64,000 nucleotides of DNA, from contig ML662445.1 of NCBI GenBank assembly GCA_007570785.1, positions 1,863,365-1,927,364 of the forward strand. The letters run 5' to 3'. Of the stretch, positions 10,830 through 21,244 are shown one piece after another (position 1 is the stretch's first letter; every line of letters starts with the position of its first letter). The translations under genes were made by a program, and so were the position numbers. Source of the DNA: Antilocapra americana (Eukaryota; Chordata; Mammalia; Artiodactyla; Antilocapridae). Under the pieces are notes generated by a model. It ran no database searches, had not been told where the DNA came from, and saw only the letters and a list, made by a program, of their open reading frames with translations.

Positions 10830-12441
10830 AATTTTAATTAGGTCCCATTTGTTTATTTGTGTTTTTATTTCCAGTATTCTGGGAGGTGGGTCATGGAGCA
10901 TCCCGCTTTGGGTTATGGCAGAGAGTGTTTTGCCTATGTTATCCTCTAGGAGGTTTATAGTTTCTGGTCTTATGCTTAGATCTTTGATCCATTTTGAGTT
11001 TATCTTTGTGTATGGTGTTAGAAAGTGATCTAGTTTCATTCTTTTACAAGTGGCTGTCCAGTTTTCTCAGCACCACTTGTTAAAGAGGTTGTCTTTTCTC
11101 CATTGTATATTCTTGCCTCCTTTGTCAAAGATAAGGTGTCCATAGATGCGTGTATTTATCTCTGGGCTTTCTATTCTGTTCCATTGATCTATATTTCTGT
11201 CTTTGTGCCAGTACCATACTGTCTTAATGACTGTGGATTTGTAGTATAGCCTAAAGTCAGGTAGGTTGATTCCACCAGTTCCATTCTTCTTTCTCAAGAT
11301 TGCTTTGGCGATACGAGGTTTTTTGTATTTCCATACAAATTGAGAAATTATTTGTTCTAATTCTTTGAAAAAGACCTAAGGAAACTATAAGCAAGGTGAA
11401 AAGACAGCCTTCAGAATGGGAGAAAATAATAGCCAATGAAGCAACGGACAAACAATTAATCTCAAAAATATATAAGCAACTCCTGCAGCTCCATTCTAGA
11501 AAAATAAACAACCCAATTAAAAAGTGGGCCAAAGAACTTAACAGACATTTCTCCAAAGAAGATATAAAAATGGCTAACAAACACATGAAAAGATGTTCAA
11601 CATCACTCATTATCAGAGAAATGCAAATCAAAACCACAATGAGGTACCACTTTACACCAGTCAGAATGGCTGCAATCCAAAAATCTACAAGTAATAAATG
11701 CTGGAGAGAATGTGGAGAAAAGGGAACTCTCTTACACTGTTGGTGGGAATGCAAACTAGTGCAGCCACTATGGAAAACAGTGTGGAGGTTCCTTAAAAAG
11801 CTGCAAATAGTCCTGCCATATGACCCAGCAATCCCACTGCTGGGCATATACACCCAGGAAACCAGAATTGAAAGAGCCACGTGTACCCCAATGTTCATCG
11901 CTGCATTGTTTACAATAGCCAGGACATGGAAGCAACCTAGATGCCCATCAACTGACGAATGGATAAGAAAGCTGTGGTACATATACACAATGGAATATTA
12001 CTCAGCATTAAAAAAAAATTCATTTGAAGCAATTCTACTCAGATGGACGAAACTGGAGCCCATTATCCAGAGTGAAGTAAGCCAGAAGCAAAAACAACAA
12101 TACAGTATATTAACACATATATATGGAATTTAGAAAGACGGTAACGAGAACCCAACATGCGAGACAGCAAAAGGAACGCAGATGTATAGAATAGACTCGT
12201 GGACTTTGTGGATGAGGGTAAGGGTGGGATGATATGGGAGAAGGGCATTGAAACAAGTTAATTATCATATGTCTAATCAATCGCCAGCCCAGGATTGATG
12301 CTCGGGGCTGGTGCAGCGAGATTTCCTGGGGGGGAGGGAGGAGGGAGGGGGGTTCTGGAGGGGGAGCATATGTAAATCCATGGTGATATCATGACATTGT
12401 ATGGCAAAAGCAATAAAAATAAATAAATAAATAAATAAATA
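10830..12441 (+). mobile_element. Young L1 with a 5' inversion (twin-primed)
   Basis: Two parts of one L1 in opposite orientations lie between perfect 18-bp duplications. Bases 10830-11370 are minus-strand ORF2 (decodes to ...[40 protein letters not shown]...). Bases 11372-12441 are plus-strand: the ORF2 C-terminus, open from 11396 to 12133, with the C-terminal [20 protein letters not shown]ys-His motif, then the artiodactyl L1 3'UTR and an (AAAT)n tail. The L1 sequence is nearly continuous across the two parts, missing only a few tens of bases at the junction. This is the product known as twin priming. The 5' two thirds of the element are absent, so it cannot move itself. A G-rich tract (12327-12367) lies in the 3'UTR. 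Confidence 0.95.
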
Positions 12442-12459
12442 AAAAAGAAACTTTTTTCA
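12442..12459. repeat. Right target-site duplication of the inverted L1
   Basis: Exact second copy of the 18-bp sequence at 10812-10829, directly after the (AAAT)n tail. Confidence 0.95.
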
Positions 12460-12834
12460 TTCCGGTCTGGGAATCAAAGAGATCAGCTAGTCTTTTCGAA
12501 TATCCAGTATTCTTGAAATTTTCCATAGTCTCAAATCTGCCAAACCAATATTTAATCTTGCATCAATATTAGCTGCTAATAAATGTGGCTTCACGGGCTT
12601 GGACTTTATTTTTCTTCCCTTTAGCTCTTCAGGTGAATGGAGTCTAGGTGTCCTCTGTTTCTACCTTCAGGAATGACTTTTATTTTAAAAGAAAGTCAAT
12701 ATACTTAGATAAGTTCTCATAGATTTCAGGCTAAAACCAACTGTTTTCCAGCAACAAGGCCATCACACTGACCCCTAAACATGCGTGGTGCTGTGTCGTG
12801 ACCTCCAGAGAAGCTAATGAGGAGTTTGAACCCT
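12460..12834. other. Unassigned AT-rich DNA
   Basis: No repeat, gene or RNA recognised between the L1 right flank and the hairpin. Confidence 0.6.
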
Positions 12835-12892
12835 GTTGCCCTGGGTACCACTTGTCCCATCCATCAGGTGGGACAAGTGGTCTTGGGGCAAC
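12835..12892. repeat. Strong imperfect hairpin (inverted repeat)
   Basis: The arms 12835-12859 and 12869-12892 pair. An outer 7-bp stem (GTTGCCC with GGGCAAC) is followed by a small internal mismatch and a 13-bp perfect stem (ACCACTTGTCCCA with TGGGACAAGTGGT) closing a 9-nt loop. The size is at the small end for a microRNA precursor. It lies just 5' of a BovB copy and outside recognised repeats. Whether it is transcribed is unknown. Confidence 0.7.
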
Positions 12893-12930
12893 TTGTGTGG
12901 CTATCAAAATAAGATAAAAATAGCATTTTT

Positions 12931-13300
12931 ATTGTTCACTCCCTCAGTAGTTTCTGACAGTTTGTGACCCCATTGACTGTAGCACGCCAGACTTCCCTGT
13001 TTTTCACTATCTCCTGGAGTTTGCTCAAATTTGTGTCCATTGAGTCTTTGATGCCATCCAACCATCTCATCCTCTGTTGTTCCTTTCTCCTCCTGCCCTC
13101 AGTCTTTACCAGTATCAGGGTCTCTTCCAGTGAGTTGGCTCTTCACATCAGGTGGTCAAAGTACTGGAGTTTCAGCTTCAGCATCAGTCCTTCCAATGAA
13201 TATTCAGGAATGATTTCTTTTAGCATTAACTGGCTTGATCTCCTTGAAGTCCAAGGGACTCTCAAGAGTCTTCTCCAACACCACAGTTTGAAAGCATCAA
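12931..13300 (-). mobile_element. BovB LINE 3' fragment, older
   Basis: Complement of the BovB 3' end: 'ctatctcctggagtttgctc', 'tttgatgccatccaaccatc', 'ggagtttcagcttcagcatc' and 'ctcaagagtcttctccaaca'. More diverged than the copies at 32 and 56 kb. A possible short AAAAATA duplication flanks it but is too weak to rely on. Confidence 0.9.
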
Positions 13301-14699
13301 AAAATAACATGATGAAGCTTAACGTGCCTTGAAAAATGTCTCTGGAAAATGAAATAGCAGCTGTGAGAGCTGTCAGACTAATCAAAGCAAGTGCTAAATG
13401 ATCCCGTCACCTAAATATTGTTTATCTGCTTCATGACCAGTTAAGCTCACTGCAGAAGTATTGGCTTTGTTTTGATCCCAATAACTCCACCACTGATTAA
13501 CTTTTACTCAGTGGTACATGTTGATTTTAGGCATCCAGCCGTGACAATTTCATGGTGATTTTATATCATTATTTTTTAATCGGTTGCCCTTGGGACTCTA
13601 AAAGGCAGTTACTTTTAGCTAACATAATATGAAAATATCGTTAAGTTTCCTACCGAAGAGAACGGCACCCCTGTGTCAGAGGAGAGGGTGTAAGCTCTAG
13701 TGGACTTTTGACTCCCCCGAGCCCTAGCCTCTCTTCCCGGGTCTCCATGCTGCAATTTTGGCTTCTCCTCTAGTTGGCCTGGACATGGACCAGCCAGTGG
13801 AGCTGGGCTGCTGTCCTTGCCATAGGTTCATCCACCTTGCTCACTACAGCAGAGGACAGAGAGCTCCAGCATTCTGAGCTCACCTTCCTCTCTGAAGCTG
13901 GGCCCTTTACAAGGTGTTAAAGGCTTGTTTACTTCTGATAAGAAACACAAAACAGAACAGAATCTCAGGCTGAAGGAAGAGCTTTCAGAACTTTTAAGGC
14001 AAGAAGCGTCTAAGTTCTGAGACAAGAGGGCACAGACTCATCCTCCTCTAAATTCTGTGAGTACCTTTGGAATAAATCATCAGAAAATCCTGCAAGGAGG
14101 GAGAAGATAGACTGGCAGAGGCCTCAAGACTTGAGGATGGACAGAGAAGGAACATTCCGGGATGTTGTTGTTCTTTGGAGTGTGTGTTGGAGAGGCCTCC
14201 ACCTGAGAAGCATGAACTGATACAGATAACCAGCACACAGCAAAACCAGCAAAGGCCTGCTGTCTCTAGCCAAGGGTTGGGGAAGGGTCAGCCCGGCAGA
14301 AGTCTGATGCCCACCAGGTCAGCAGTGACACAAGCAAGCCTCCTCCACACCCACCCCTCCATTACACGGGGTCAGTGGCAGAGTTAGCAGAGCCCAGCCT
14401 GGAACCCAGAGCTGCCCCCAGGCTCAGCATTGGCAGAGTCCAGGGGAGACCCAGCCCCCACCTCAGGGTGACAGGGGCTTCATCTGCTGGAACCGGCCCA
14501 GGAGTTCCCGCTCTTCCACTCAGTGACAGAGAGCCGCCCAGGGCTGGTGTGCTGTGACGTCAGACCCATTGGAACCAGCATCCAGGCTGTGCTGGCAGGG
14601 TTTCTGGACCTTCAGAGTCACCAGGAGAATGAAGCTGACCCAAATAACAATGAAAGGGCTCTGAAAATTATCCTAAACTCTCATTGGAACTGCAGATCA
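13301..14699. other. Unassigned 1.4-kb segment
   Basis: No interspersed repeat recognised. It becomes GC-richer from 13680 to 14600. Several overlapping short frames occur (13828-14025 minus, 14175-14387 plus, 14375-14557 plus) without recognisable domains or a consistent coding strand. I cannot exclude an exon of a non-coding RNA. Confidence 0.5.
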
Positions 14700-15486
14700 C
14701 AGAAATAATCCAGGGCCCAAATAGAGTACTGTAAAACAGAAGACTTAAATAGAATCAGAAGTCTCCTGATACATCTAAAATATTTAACATATTGAAAAAT
14801 GGCTAGTGATACAAACAAACAGGAAAAATACAACTCAAATGGGACAAGAAAATCAAATGAGCCCAACATGGAGGTGAGTCATATACTAGAATCATCCAAC
14901 AATAATTTAAATAGTCATCATAAAATTGTTACAGACATAGTTACACCTATCTCCAGTCATATTAAAAAGTAAAAAAATGTATGGCAAATATTAATAAATA
15001 TATTCTGAAAGAGGAACCATATGGAAATTATGGAATTGAAAAATATATTGATCAAAATTGAAGCTCAGTAAATGGTCTAAATAGTGTAGTAGGGACGGCA
15101 AAGTGCAGAATCACAGATCATCACAAAATATGATAAAGATAAAATTAAATATTAACAAAATTAAAAACAGAAATAATAGAGAATCAAAACAAAAAGCTGG
15201 TTCCTTTATAAAAACAAAATATCAGGGAAATCAATCTTTAAGAAGGTTGACAAAATTAAAAAGAGAAAAGACACAAATTATTGATATCAGGAATGAAGTA
15301 AAAGATAATCACTACAGATCCTGCCAACAATAAAAAGATATCAGAGGATTACTATGAAAAACCTTATGCTCATAAATTCAACAACACGGAAGAAAATGAT
15401 CAATTCTTCCTCAACCATAGATCGTCAAACCTTACTCAGAAAGAAATATTAACCAGAATAGACCTAGAACCAAGCAAGCAAGCAAG
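14700..15486 (+). mobile_element. Old L1, ORF1-like (HAL1/L1M) then ORF2 fragment
   Basis: Up to about 15070 the sense strand matches the ORF1/HAL1 region ('gaaccatatggaaattatgg' then a GAATTGAAAAATA block). From about 15110 it matches ORF2 ('aaaaagctggttcctttata', 'ttgatatcaggaatgaagta', 'gaggattactatgaaaaacc'). The spacing implies internal deletion. No usable frame remains. A SINE interrupts it at 15489, and it resumes at 15689. Confidence 0.75.
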
Positions 15487-15488
15487 CA

Positions 15489-15688
15489 TCAGTTGCTCAG
15501 TTGTATCCAACTCTTTGCGACCCCATGGACTGTAGCCCAGCAGGCTCCTCTGTCTATGGGATTCTCCAGGCAAGAATACTGAAGAGGGCTGCCATTTCCT
15601 ACTCCAGGTGATTCCTGACCCAGGAGTTGAACCCAGGTCTCTTTCATTGCAGACAGATTCTTTACCATCTGAGCCACCAGGGAAGCCC
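15489..15688 (-). mobile_element. Bov-tA SINE inserted in the old L1
   Basis: Body complement starts 'cagttgctcagttgtatcca' and the head complement ends 'gagccaccagggaagccc'. It follows a short (AAGC)n run at 15470-15488. It splits one old L1, so it is younger than that L1. Confidence 0.92.
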
Positions 15689-16055
15689 TTCTAAATGTAA
15701 CTAAAAGCCTTTTGAAAAGAAACTTCATGTCCATATGGTTATACTGGAGATCTTTACTAAATAAAGAATTAACAGCAATTTTATCCAATCTACCAAAAAC
15801 AGAATGGAAGGGGATTTTCCAACTCAGCTTGTAAGGCTGTATCTTCTTGATAGAAAAATTGTACATATATACTACAAACATGGCCAACTGATTCTTGACA
15901 AAGATCAAAAAGTGATTTGAAAGAGAGAGGATAGCCTTTAAATAAATGGTGTTGGAGCAATTTGATTGTCATAGGAAAAAATATGAACCTTGACCTAAAT
16001 CTGTATTTAATACAGAAGTAACTCAAAACAGATTATAAAATCCAGAAAACATATT
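15689..16055 (+). mobile_element. Old L1 ORF2 continuation
   Basis: Resumes L1 ORF2 after the SINE: 'catggccaactgattcttga', 'ataaatggtgttggagcaat' and 'tgaaccttgacctaaatctg' are the ORF2 segment that follows the reverse transcriptase. Substantial ORF2 sequence is missing between the two halves, so internal deletion preceded or accompanied decay. Confidence 0.75.
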
Positions 16056-16109
16056 TAATATTTATTTTCTCTCTACTCCACCAGGATCACCTAAACAGTG
16101 CAAAAGGAA

Positions 16110-16465
16110 TGATGCTGACCCCTGTGTTTGCTCTACATACAAACACTTTCCGTTTCTAGAATGTACGTCATTTCCCTTTTATCTACAACATTCCTCCTCA
16201 CCTTTCTCTCCTCCTTCACCTTGCTAGTCCCAGGGATCTGAGGTAAGAAAGACAGCTCCCATCACACCAGGGTGGAATGGCAGTTGTGTTCTTCTAGCCC
16301 TCAGCTCCCTGTAATCTTGCCATGAGGGTCCCTTCTCAGAACTGTCCTCCTCCCATCTGATCTTCTCAGGACTGGGCGCCTTGACTCACCACTCCTTCCC
16401 TTCTACACCTAGGAGAGTACCTGATATACAGTAAGTGTTCAATCCCTTTGGCTGCATTGATTTCT
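16110..16465 (+). mobile_element. Possible L2-like remnant
   Basis: Only the end of this stretch ('gagtacctgatatacagtaa' plus GTGTTCAAT) resembles the L2/MIR 3' terminus. The upstream pyrimidine-rich body is compatible but not diagnostic. Confidence 0.35.
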
Positions 16466-16614
16466 ACAATCAATTTGCACACAGATTTAAATGAACTCTC
16501 TGCGGTTTGCTTTGATTTGAACTATTTGATTTTAGGGTGAATTAAGATAAAGTCAGAGACTAAGACTGAGTGGAAACAGAGATTTCCCAAACCTAATAGC
16601 TTATAAACACTAGT

Positions 16615-16795
16615 TGTTAACAGTAGACTTTTGAACCAGAAACACATGAATTTCAACTTTATCTCCACTACCTACTGCCTGTGTGATCTTAAATTACTTA
16701 AATTCTCTTATCCTCAGGGGTTTCCATCTTTAAAATCGGGATAGTAACAGTGACTACTTTATAGTGTAAAATTCAGTAAAATTATTCATTGATTA
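16615..16795 (+). mobile_element. MIR SINE
   Basis: Follows the MIR core and flanks in order: 'cactacctactgcctgtgtg', 'atcttaaattacttaaattc', 'ggtttccatctttaaaatcg' and 'ggatagtaacagtgactact'. An ancient mammalian tRNA-derived SINE. Confidence 0.85.
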
Positions 16796-17880
16796 AACTG
16801 TGATTACCATATTATTCCACCATTTGAAAATTGGATCTCTTCAAGTACTGTGGCAATATAAAATGATACAATTGGATTTATATTGAACATCTGTATTTGT
16901 ACAAATGATAAGTTTTACCATAAAGTTTATCTCATCTTGTCTCAACATTTTTTGTTGTCTCAATATTTTTTAGAAATGTATGTTGTGTGGAGGGGTTTGT
17001 GGGCTTAAAAAGAGATAGACCAACATCCATTTATTTATGAAGGTGACTATTTGCTCTTTAATTAACACAGATATCTCTAGAAAAAAAGCTGATATAAAAA
17101 CCATGGTCTTCTCTCCACTGAATCATGTGAAACATATCCTTCAGTTAGTACCTTACAGAATGTTGGATTTCCTTGCTACTTGTTACAATGATGGCATTTA
17201 GCTCATCGTCATCATCAACAAAACAGTAACACTTTTTAAGATTGTGGAACTAAGGACTGCCACCCATTAGCTCATGACAACAGTGCAGACTCTCAGGATG
17301 CTCTGGATTCAGGTACCCAATTTTGGTAAAAATCTATTTTCCATGTTCCTTTCACTAAACAACAGCTACAAAGTTTTCCTCTCCTTTCTCTTCGTTGCCT
17401 ACAGTGAATCCACTTGTCAGAGCTAATAGACTGCCTTTGAGTAGAATTATCTATTAGTAATCATGTCTTATCACTTATTCTCTAGTACATTAGATTCTAG
17501 GAAGATGAGGTCCCTAGATTATACAAGTTCTCTCCTTATATTATACCAGAAGATAGAAACTATGATTGTCTATATTTTTTATAGACTTCAAGAAATACCT
17601 TGGGACTTGATTACAAGATTTTCCTCTAGGACAAAGGATCTTTCTCATCCTCCTAAGACAAGCGACATTCTATGCATTTCATTCACCAGTGTGTCTCTCA
17701 GGCTGAATTTAATAGGGTTATGTTTATTGGAATTCCTGATTATTTTAATAACAAACACATAATGATAATGCAATTCTTATTGTTATTGACACTTGAGATG
17801 ACTTATTGTTGCTCAACATAAATTAAAACTAAAACATCCCATTCCATTCATGCCATAATTTGATAGCTATGTGAAGATAG
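16796..17880. other. Unassigned 1.1-kb AT-rich segment
   Basis: No repeat or gene recognised. The 99-codon frame at 17463-17762 (+) is AT-rich with no domain and probably chance. Confidence 0.6.
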
Positions 17881-18066
17881 TCAAAGTTGCTCAGTCATGT
17901 TCAACTCTTTGCAACCCCATGGACTATACAGTCCTTGGAAATCTCCAGGCCAGAATAGTGGAGTGGATATCCTTTCCCTTCTCTAAGGGATCTTCCCAAA
18001 CCAGGGATCGAAGTCAGGTTTCCCACATTGCAGGTAGATTCTTTACCAACTGAGCTACCAGGGAAG
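17881..18066 (-). mobile_element. Bov-tA SINE
   Basis: Body complement from 'tcaaagttgctcagtcatgt' to a head complement ending 'gagctaccagggaag'. Near complete. Confidence 0.92.
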
Positions 18067-18202
18067 AAAAGTTAATGCTCTCTGATCCTAAAGCCTACCT
18101 GATGAACAGAATTAGTGTCCATTTCTCCCTTTTTATGAACTTTACAGAATAAGACTAAGAAATTTCTTATCTCTAAAGACAGCTATGCAATCATATATGA
18201 TT

Positions 18203-18228
18203 TCTCTCTCTCTTTTTTTTTTTTTTTT
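18203..18228. repeat. (CT)n then poly-T tract
   Basis: Short CT repeats followed by 16 T residues, a length-variable simple repeat. Confidence 0.9.
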
Positions 18229-18296
18229 GCACTTACTAACACCATGTTGTTACATTTGAATAGGACCAAGGGTTGTAGTGTGTAACCAAAACGGCT

Positions 18297-18410
18297 TCCG
18301 TGACAGACTGCTGTGAGATACAGCAGGCCCTAGTTCCAGAGACCTCCCCCATCCTCACACCTCCCCGTACCTTGCTCCGTGACAGACTGCTGTGAGATAC
18401 AGCAGGCCCT
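18297..18410. repeat. 35-bp direct repeat, second copy abutting the gap
   Basis: A 35-bp sequence (CCGTGACAGACTGC... AGGCCCT) occurs at 18297-18331 and again without change at 18376-18410, a period of 79 bp. The second copy ends exactly where the run of N begins, which suggests either a collapsed tandem array or an assembly end overlap. Confidence 0.9.
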
Positions 18411-18420
18411 NNNNNNNNNN
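18411..18420. other. Assembly gap (10 N)
   Basis: Ten unknown bases. The token size means that the real missing length is unknown. Confidence 0.99.
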
Positions 18421-18508
18421 GGGCTTGGTCTCTTCAAGGGCTTGGGACCCGGAGTTTGGACTTAACAGGGTGACCATATTCTATAGTCACATAAGCACTG
18501 ATAGGAAC

Positions 18509-18698
18509 CAAACTGATTACCATTCTCTTAGGAAGCCTGCGCCAGTGCCAGGACCGACTTGGTACCACACAGGAGCATCTGGTTTGTAGGCTCAGTCCTT
18601 CAGCAAACTGATTACCATTCTCTTAGGAAGCCTGAGGCAGTGCCAAGACGGACTTGGGACCACACAAGATCATCTGGTTTGTAGGCTCAGTCCTTCAG
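18509..18698. repeat. Diverged 95-bp tandem duplication
   Basis: Unit 18509-18603 is repeated at 18604-18698 (both begin CAAACTGATTACC and end GTCCTTCAG). I count 7 differences in 95 positions, so this is a real ageing duplication or two different alleles laid end to end, not a simple copy error. Confidence 0.9.
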
Positions 18699-20065
18699 CA
18701 CCTGAGTTCTTCCTCCTGGAGCTGGAGCAGGGCTTCCTCCCATAGATCATGATCTCCTTCCTATGGGTCTGGAGGCTGTGGCTGAGCAAACTGGCAGAGC
18801 TGGAGAAGAGCAAGGCTCTTCTGTGAGACACCTTCACAAGTGAGGCCACCCTGGAGTCTGTGGGAAAGGGAGATAGCTAGAGGCTGGAGACGGGCTTTCT
18901 GGAACACCACCATGGAGGACTCCGGCTTCCGTAGAGTCTGAGCATCATCAGGCTCCTTTGAGCCTCTCATTTCCATTTGCTGAGACATTCAAGGGCCATT
19001 CATTCCACAGTCCTTGATCCAGGAATTATCAGCAGTCCCTCCTATGCAAGAACCACAGCTACCACATGGCCAAGAAACTCACCTTCTGGTGCTTTATCCT
19101 GACTTGCCATGGGAGCACCCTTAGAAATGGTCCCACAGCACTTTTATGGGAGGTGCCACCACCTACTTACTATCAACAACAGATTCTTCATCCCTGCTGG
19201 ATGAGGGTCAGAGCTGGGTGCTCTGGGTTCTGTTTTCCAATGTCATGCGCTGTTTTTGTCTGGGTTCCCCAGAAACCACATCAAAGACCTCCTCTACAAC
19301 TTCTTCAGGGCTGCACTCCTGGGGGACAGGAGGAAGGGATGATAGCAATAAGACTAGGAAAGAGGAAAGGTGATGGAAGCGCTCTTCACCCAGCTGCTCC
19401 CTGCTGGGTGCAGTCACTACTTATGCTGATTTGCTTGGCCGTCTCCTGGAGAGATGGAAAAGGTGTATCCTCTTCAGAAGGGGTAAGAAGAGAGAAGAAT
19501 CTGACCCGCTGCCATCAGAGCTTTGTCACCTGTGCCCTTAATTCCCTGGCTCTTCTGGGCTGCGTGTGTCTTGGTGGCCCACGCCTCTTTGTCAACTGAG
19601 ATTCCTAGAAGCAAGAGGTGTGATCACCTGCAGGTCTGAGCTCACAGGAAGAGCCATGGGCCACGCGGGGCCATCTGCTGCTGGAAGGCGTGGAGCCAGG
19701 TGGGCAGGGGGGGCCTGGGGTATGCATGAAGGTGTACGTGGAGTCCGTGTGGACACCCTTGGCATCCCTCTTCCATGTGAACTGCTGGGCACAGGGGTTG
19801 GACCTCGAGCCCCTGCCCGTCTTCTCTTCGAGCTGACTGATACATAGGTGATAATGAGAAGGAAGCCAAGGGTTCACAAACACCTCGTTTTAAGGCCCCC
19901 ATCCCACTGTTACTTTTCTATACAGATAGTCATGGGGCTCAGGCCCCGAACTTTATTCAGGTTCATCAAGATGATGACGGATGCCAGGGGTGCCATGGGA
20001 TTCTTCCTGCTGATCCCATTTTCACGTCAATAAAGTGTGTAAGTCGTCTGTGTGTTTGGCACGAG
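18699..20065 (+). pseudogene. Transcript-like stretch, possible decayed gene or lncRNA 3' end; identity unknown
   Basis: A GC-richer, repeat-free 1.3-kb stretch. In one plus-strand frame near 18705-18835 there is a short leucine/tryptophan-rich run (FFLLELEQGFLP, stop, IMISFLWVWRLWLSKLAELEKSKALL), then stops. Another plus frame is open from 19066 to 19599. No domain is recognisable and stops break every frame, so I give no product. The 3' end carries AATAAA (20029-20034) followed by a GT-rich run, which is how an original poly(A) site looks in genomic DNA. There is no A tail, which argues against a recent processed retrocopy. It could be an unprocessed pseudogene remnant, a terminal non-coding exon, or chance. 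Confidence 0.35.
20029..20062 (+). promoter_or_regulatory. Candidate polyadenylation signal with GT-rich downstream element
   Basis: AATAAA at 20029-20034 is followed within 30 bases by GTGTGTAAG...CTGTGTGTTTGG, the usual hexamer plus GU-rich arrangement of a mammalian cleavage site. It would end a plus-strand transcript. Confidence 0.45.
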
Positions 20066-20454
20066 GGGGAAAGGCCACCTTTGTGTTGCAGGGGCTGGGA
20101 ATCTAATTTGTGAGGCCAAAGAATGGTCTCTGTGATCTAATTCTCAATCTACTATAGGACTGAGATGAAGACCAAATCATCTTAGAGGATCTAATAATCT
20201 CGTTTCGATCGATCGGTTTCTGAGGCGGTATCCTTTGGTTGAGACTTTTCAGATAAGTAAAGAAAATTAGGTTGAAAGCAAAATGCATCTCTCTGAAATG
20301 CAGCTTGCATGTGGAGGCTCTGCCCCAGGGGGCGGCAGGGCAGCCTCTCCTGGGGGGCGTTTGGGGCACACAGAGGGGCAGTTACTGCACTCGGCAAGAC
20401 CACCACCCCACCGCTCAGTGGAGAGAATGCTGCGGTTCCTGCCATTGACTGCCT
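20066..20454. other. Unassigned DNA
   Basis: No repeat recognised. Overlapping minus-strand frames (20103-20369 and 20191-20484) share the same bases in different phases and show no domain. Confidence 0.55.
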
Positions 20455-20740
20455 GAAATAAAATAATCTATGATGCATGAACAAGTCTAAATGAAATAAT
20501 AATATCCTTAGCAGTGAAAAACGGATTGGTAATACAGTAATTGAGCAGATTTATTGCCATCTCCTTGAGCTAGTCTGCTGAAACAGCCGGCTATTTTATT
20601 TAATCTCATATCAGAGGAATTACTGGCTGGTAATCCATTGTTAAACATCATTTAGAATGATGGATGAAAATGTCAGCTTTTCCAACATAATCAATTCATA
20701 TCTCATTAGCACATATTATTTATGATTCTCATAATGGGAC
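20455..20740. promoter_or_regulatory. Candidate conserved non-coding block (AT-rich, TAAT cores)
   Basis: A repeat-free AT-rich stretch with many homeodomain-type cores (TAATAATAT, GTAATTGAG, GGTAATCC, TCATTAG). It has no reading frame. The texture resembles developmental enhancers in gene-poor mammalian DNA. The call is inference from composition only. Confidence 0.35.
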
Positions 20741-20794
20741 CTGCAGGGGTCTCCAGGGGGAGATGGAGACCTCAGCTGTTGTCGAAATGAGATG

Positions 20795-20895
20795 AGATAT
20801 ACTGTAGCTTATGAGTTAATAACTGCATATAAAAAAATACTTCGTGGTATTGATTGTTCTTCCCATTTTACGAATGAATTGAGTAACTGGGCTGC
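20795..20895 (-). mobile_element. Possible MIR remnant
   Basis: 'ttcccattttacgaatgaat' resembles the complement of the MIR 'tcatctgtaaaatggg' segment. Only the core is recognisable. Confidence 0.35.
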
Positions 20896-21244
20896 CAGTG
20901 CTGTGTGTGGCTGTAGATGGCGTATCCCACTGCTCCCCCACCGATGCTTTGGAGGGCTAATCATTGAGCTTCAATATTTTCAAAAGAAGGATCTGCTCAA
21001 ACACTTTTTAAAATGATAAAATGGTTTAGGAGAAGTTTCCCCTCTGCTAGGAAAGACAGCTAGCCCTTGAATGTCAAGTACGAGAAAACCTCGGGGGCTG
21101 CTGCTAAGGGTGGGGCACTGGCTTCCCCCCAACCACCTATGAAGATAAATCGACATATTTCTGCAGCTCCAGCCCACTTGCTTTTTAAGGATATTCTCGC
21201 CCCTGCGCTGCCTCCAAGACCAATGAAAAGCAAACCTTGATTCA
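20896..21244. other. Unassigned DNA
   Basis: Repeat-free. A minus-strand frame (21270-20980) overlaps others and has no recognisable domain. Confidence 0.5.

Noticed and set aside
11257..11988. Minus-strand open frame of 243 codons
   Set aside because: It crosses the L1 inversion and runs antisense to ORF2; the real content is the plus-strand L1 ORF2 C-terminus.
11396..12133. Plus-strand open frame of 245 codons as a host gene
   Set aside because: It is the C-terminus of L1 ORF2 with the Cys-His motif, within a truncated retroelement.
19066..19599. 177-codon plus frame as a protein-coding gene
   Set aside because: No recognisable domain, several overlapping alternative frames and no supporting start context. 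Kept only as part of a possible decayed transcript.
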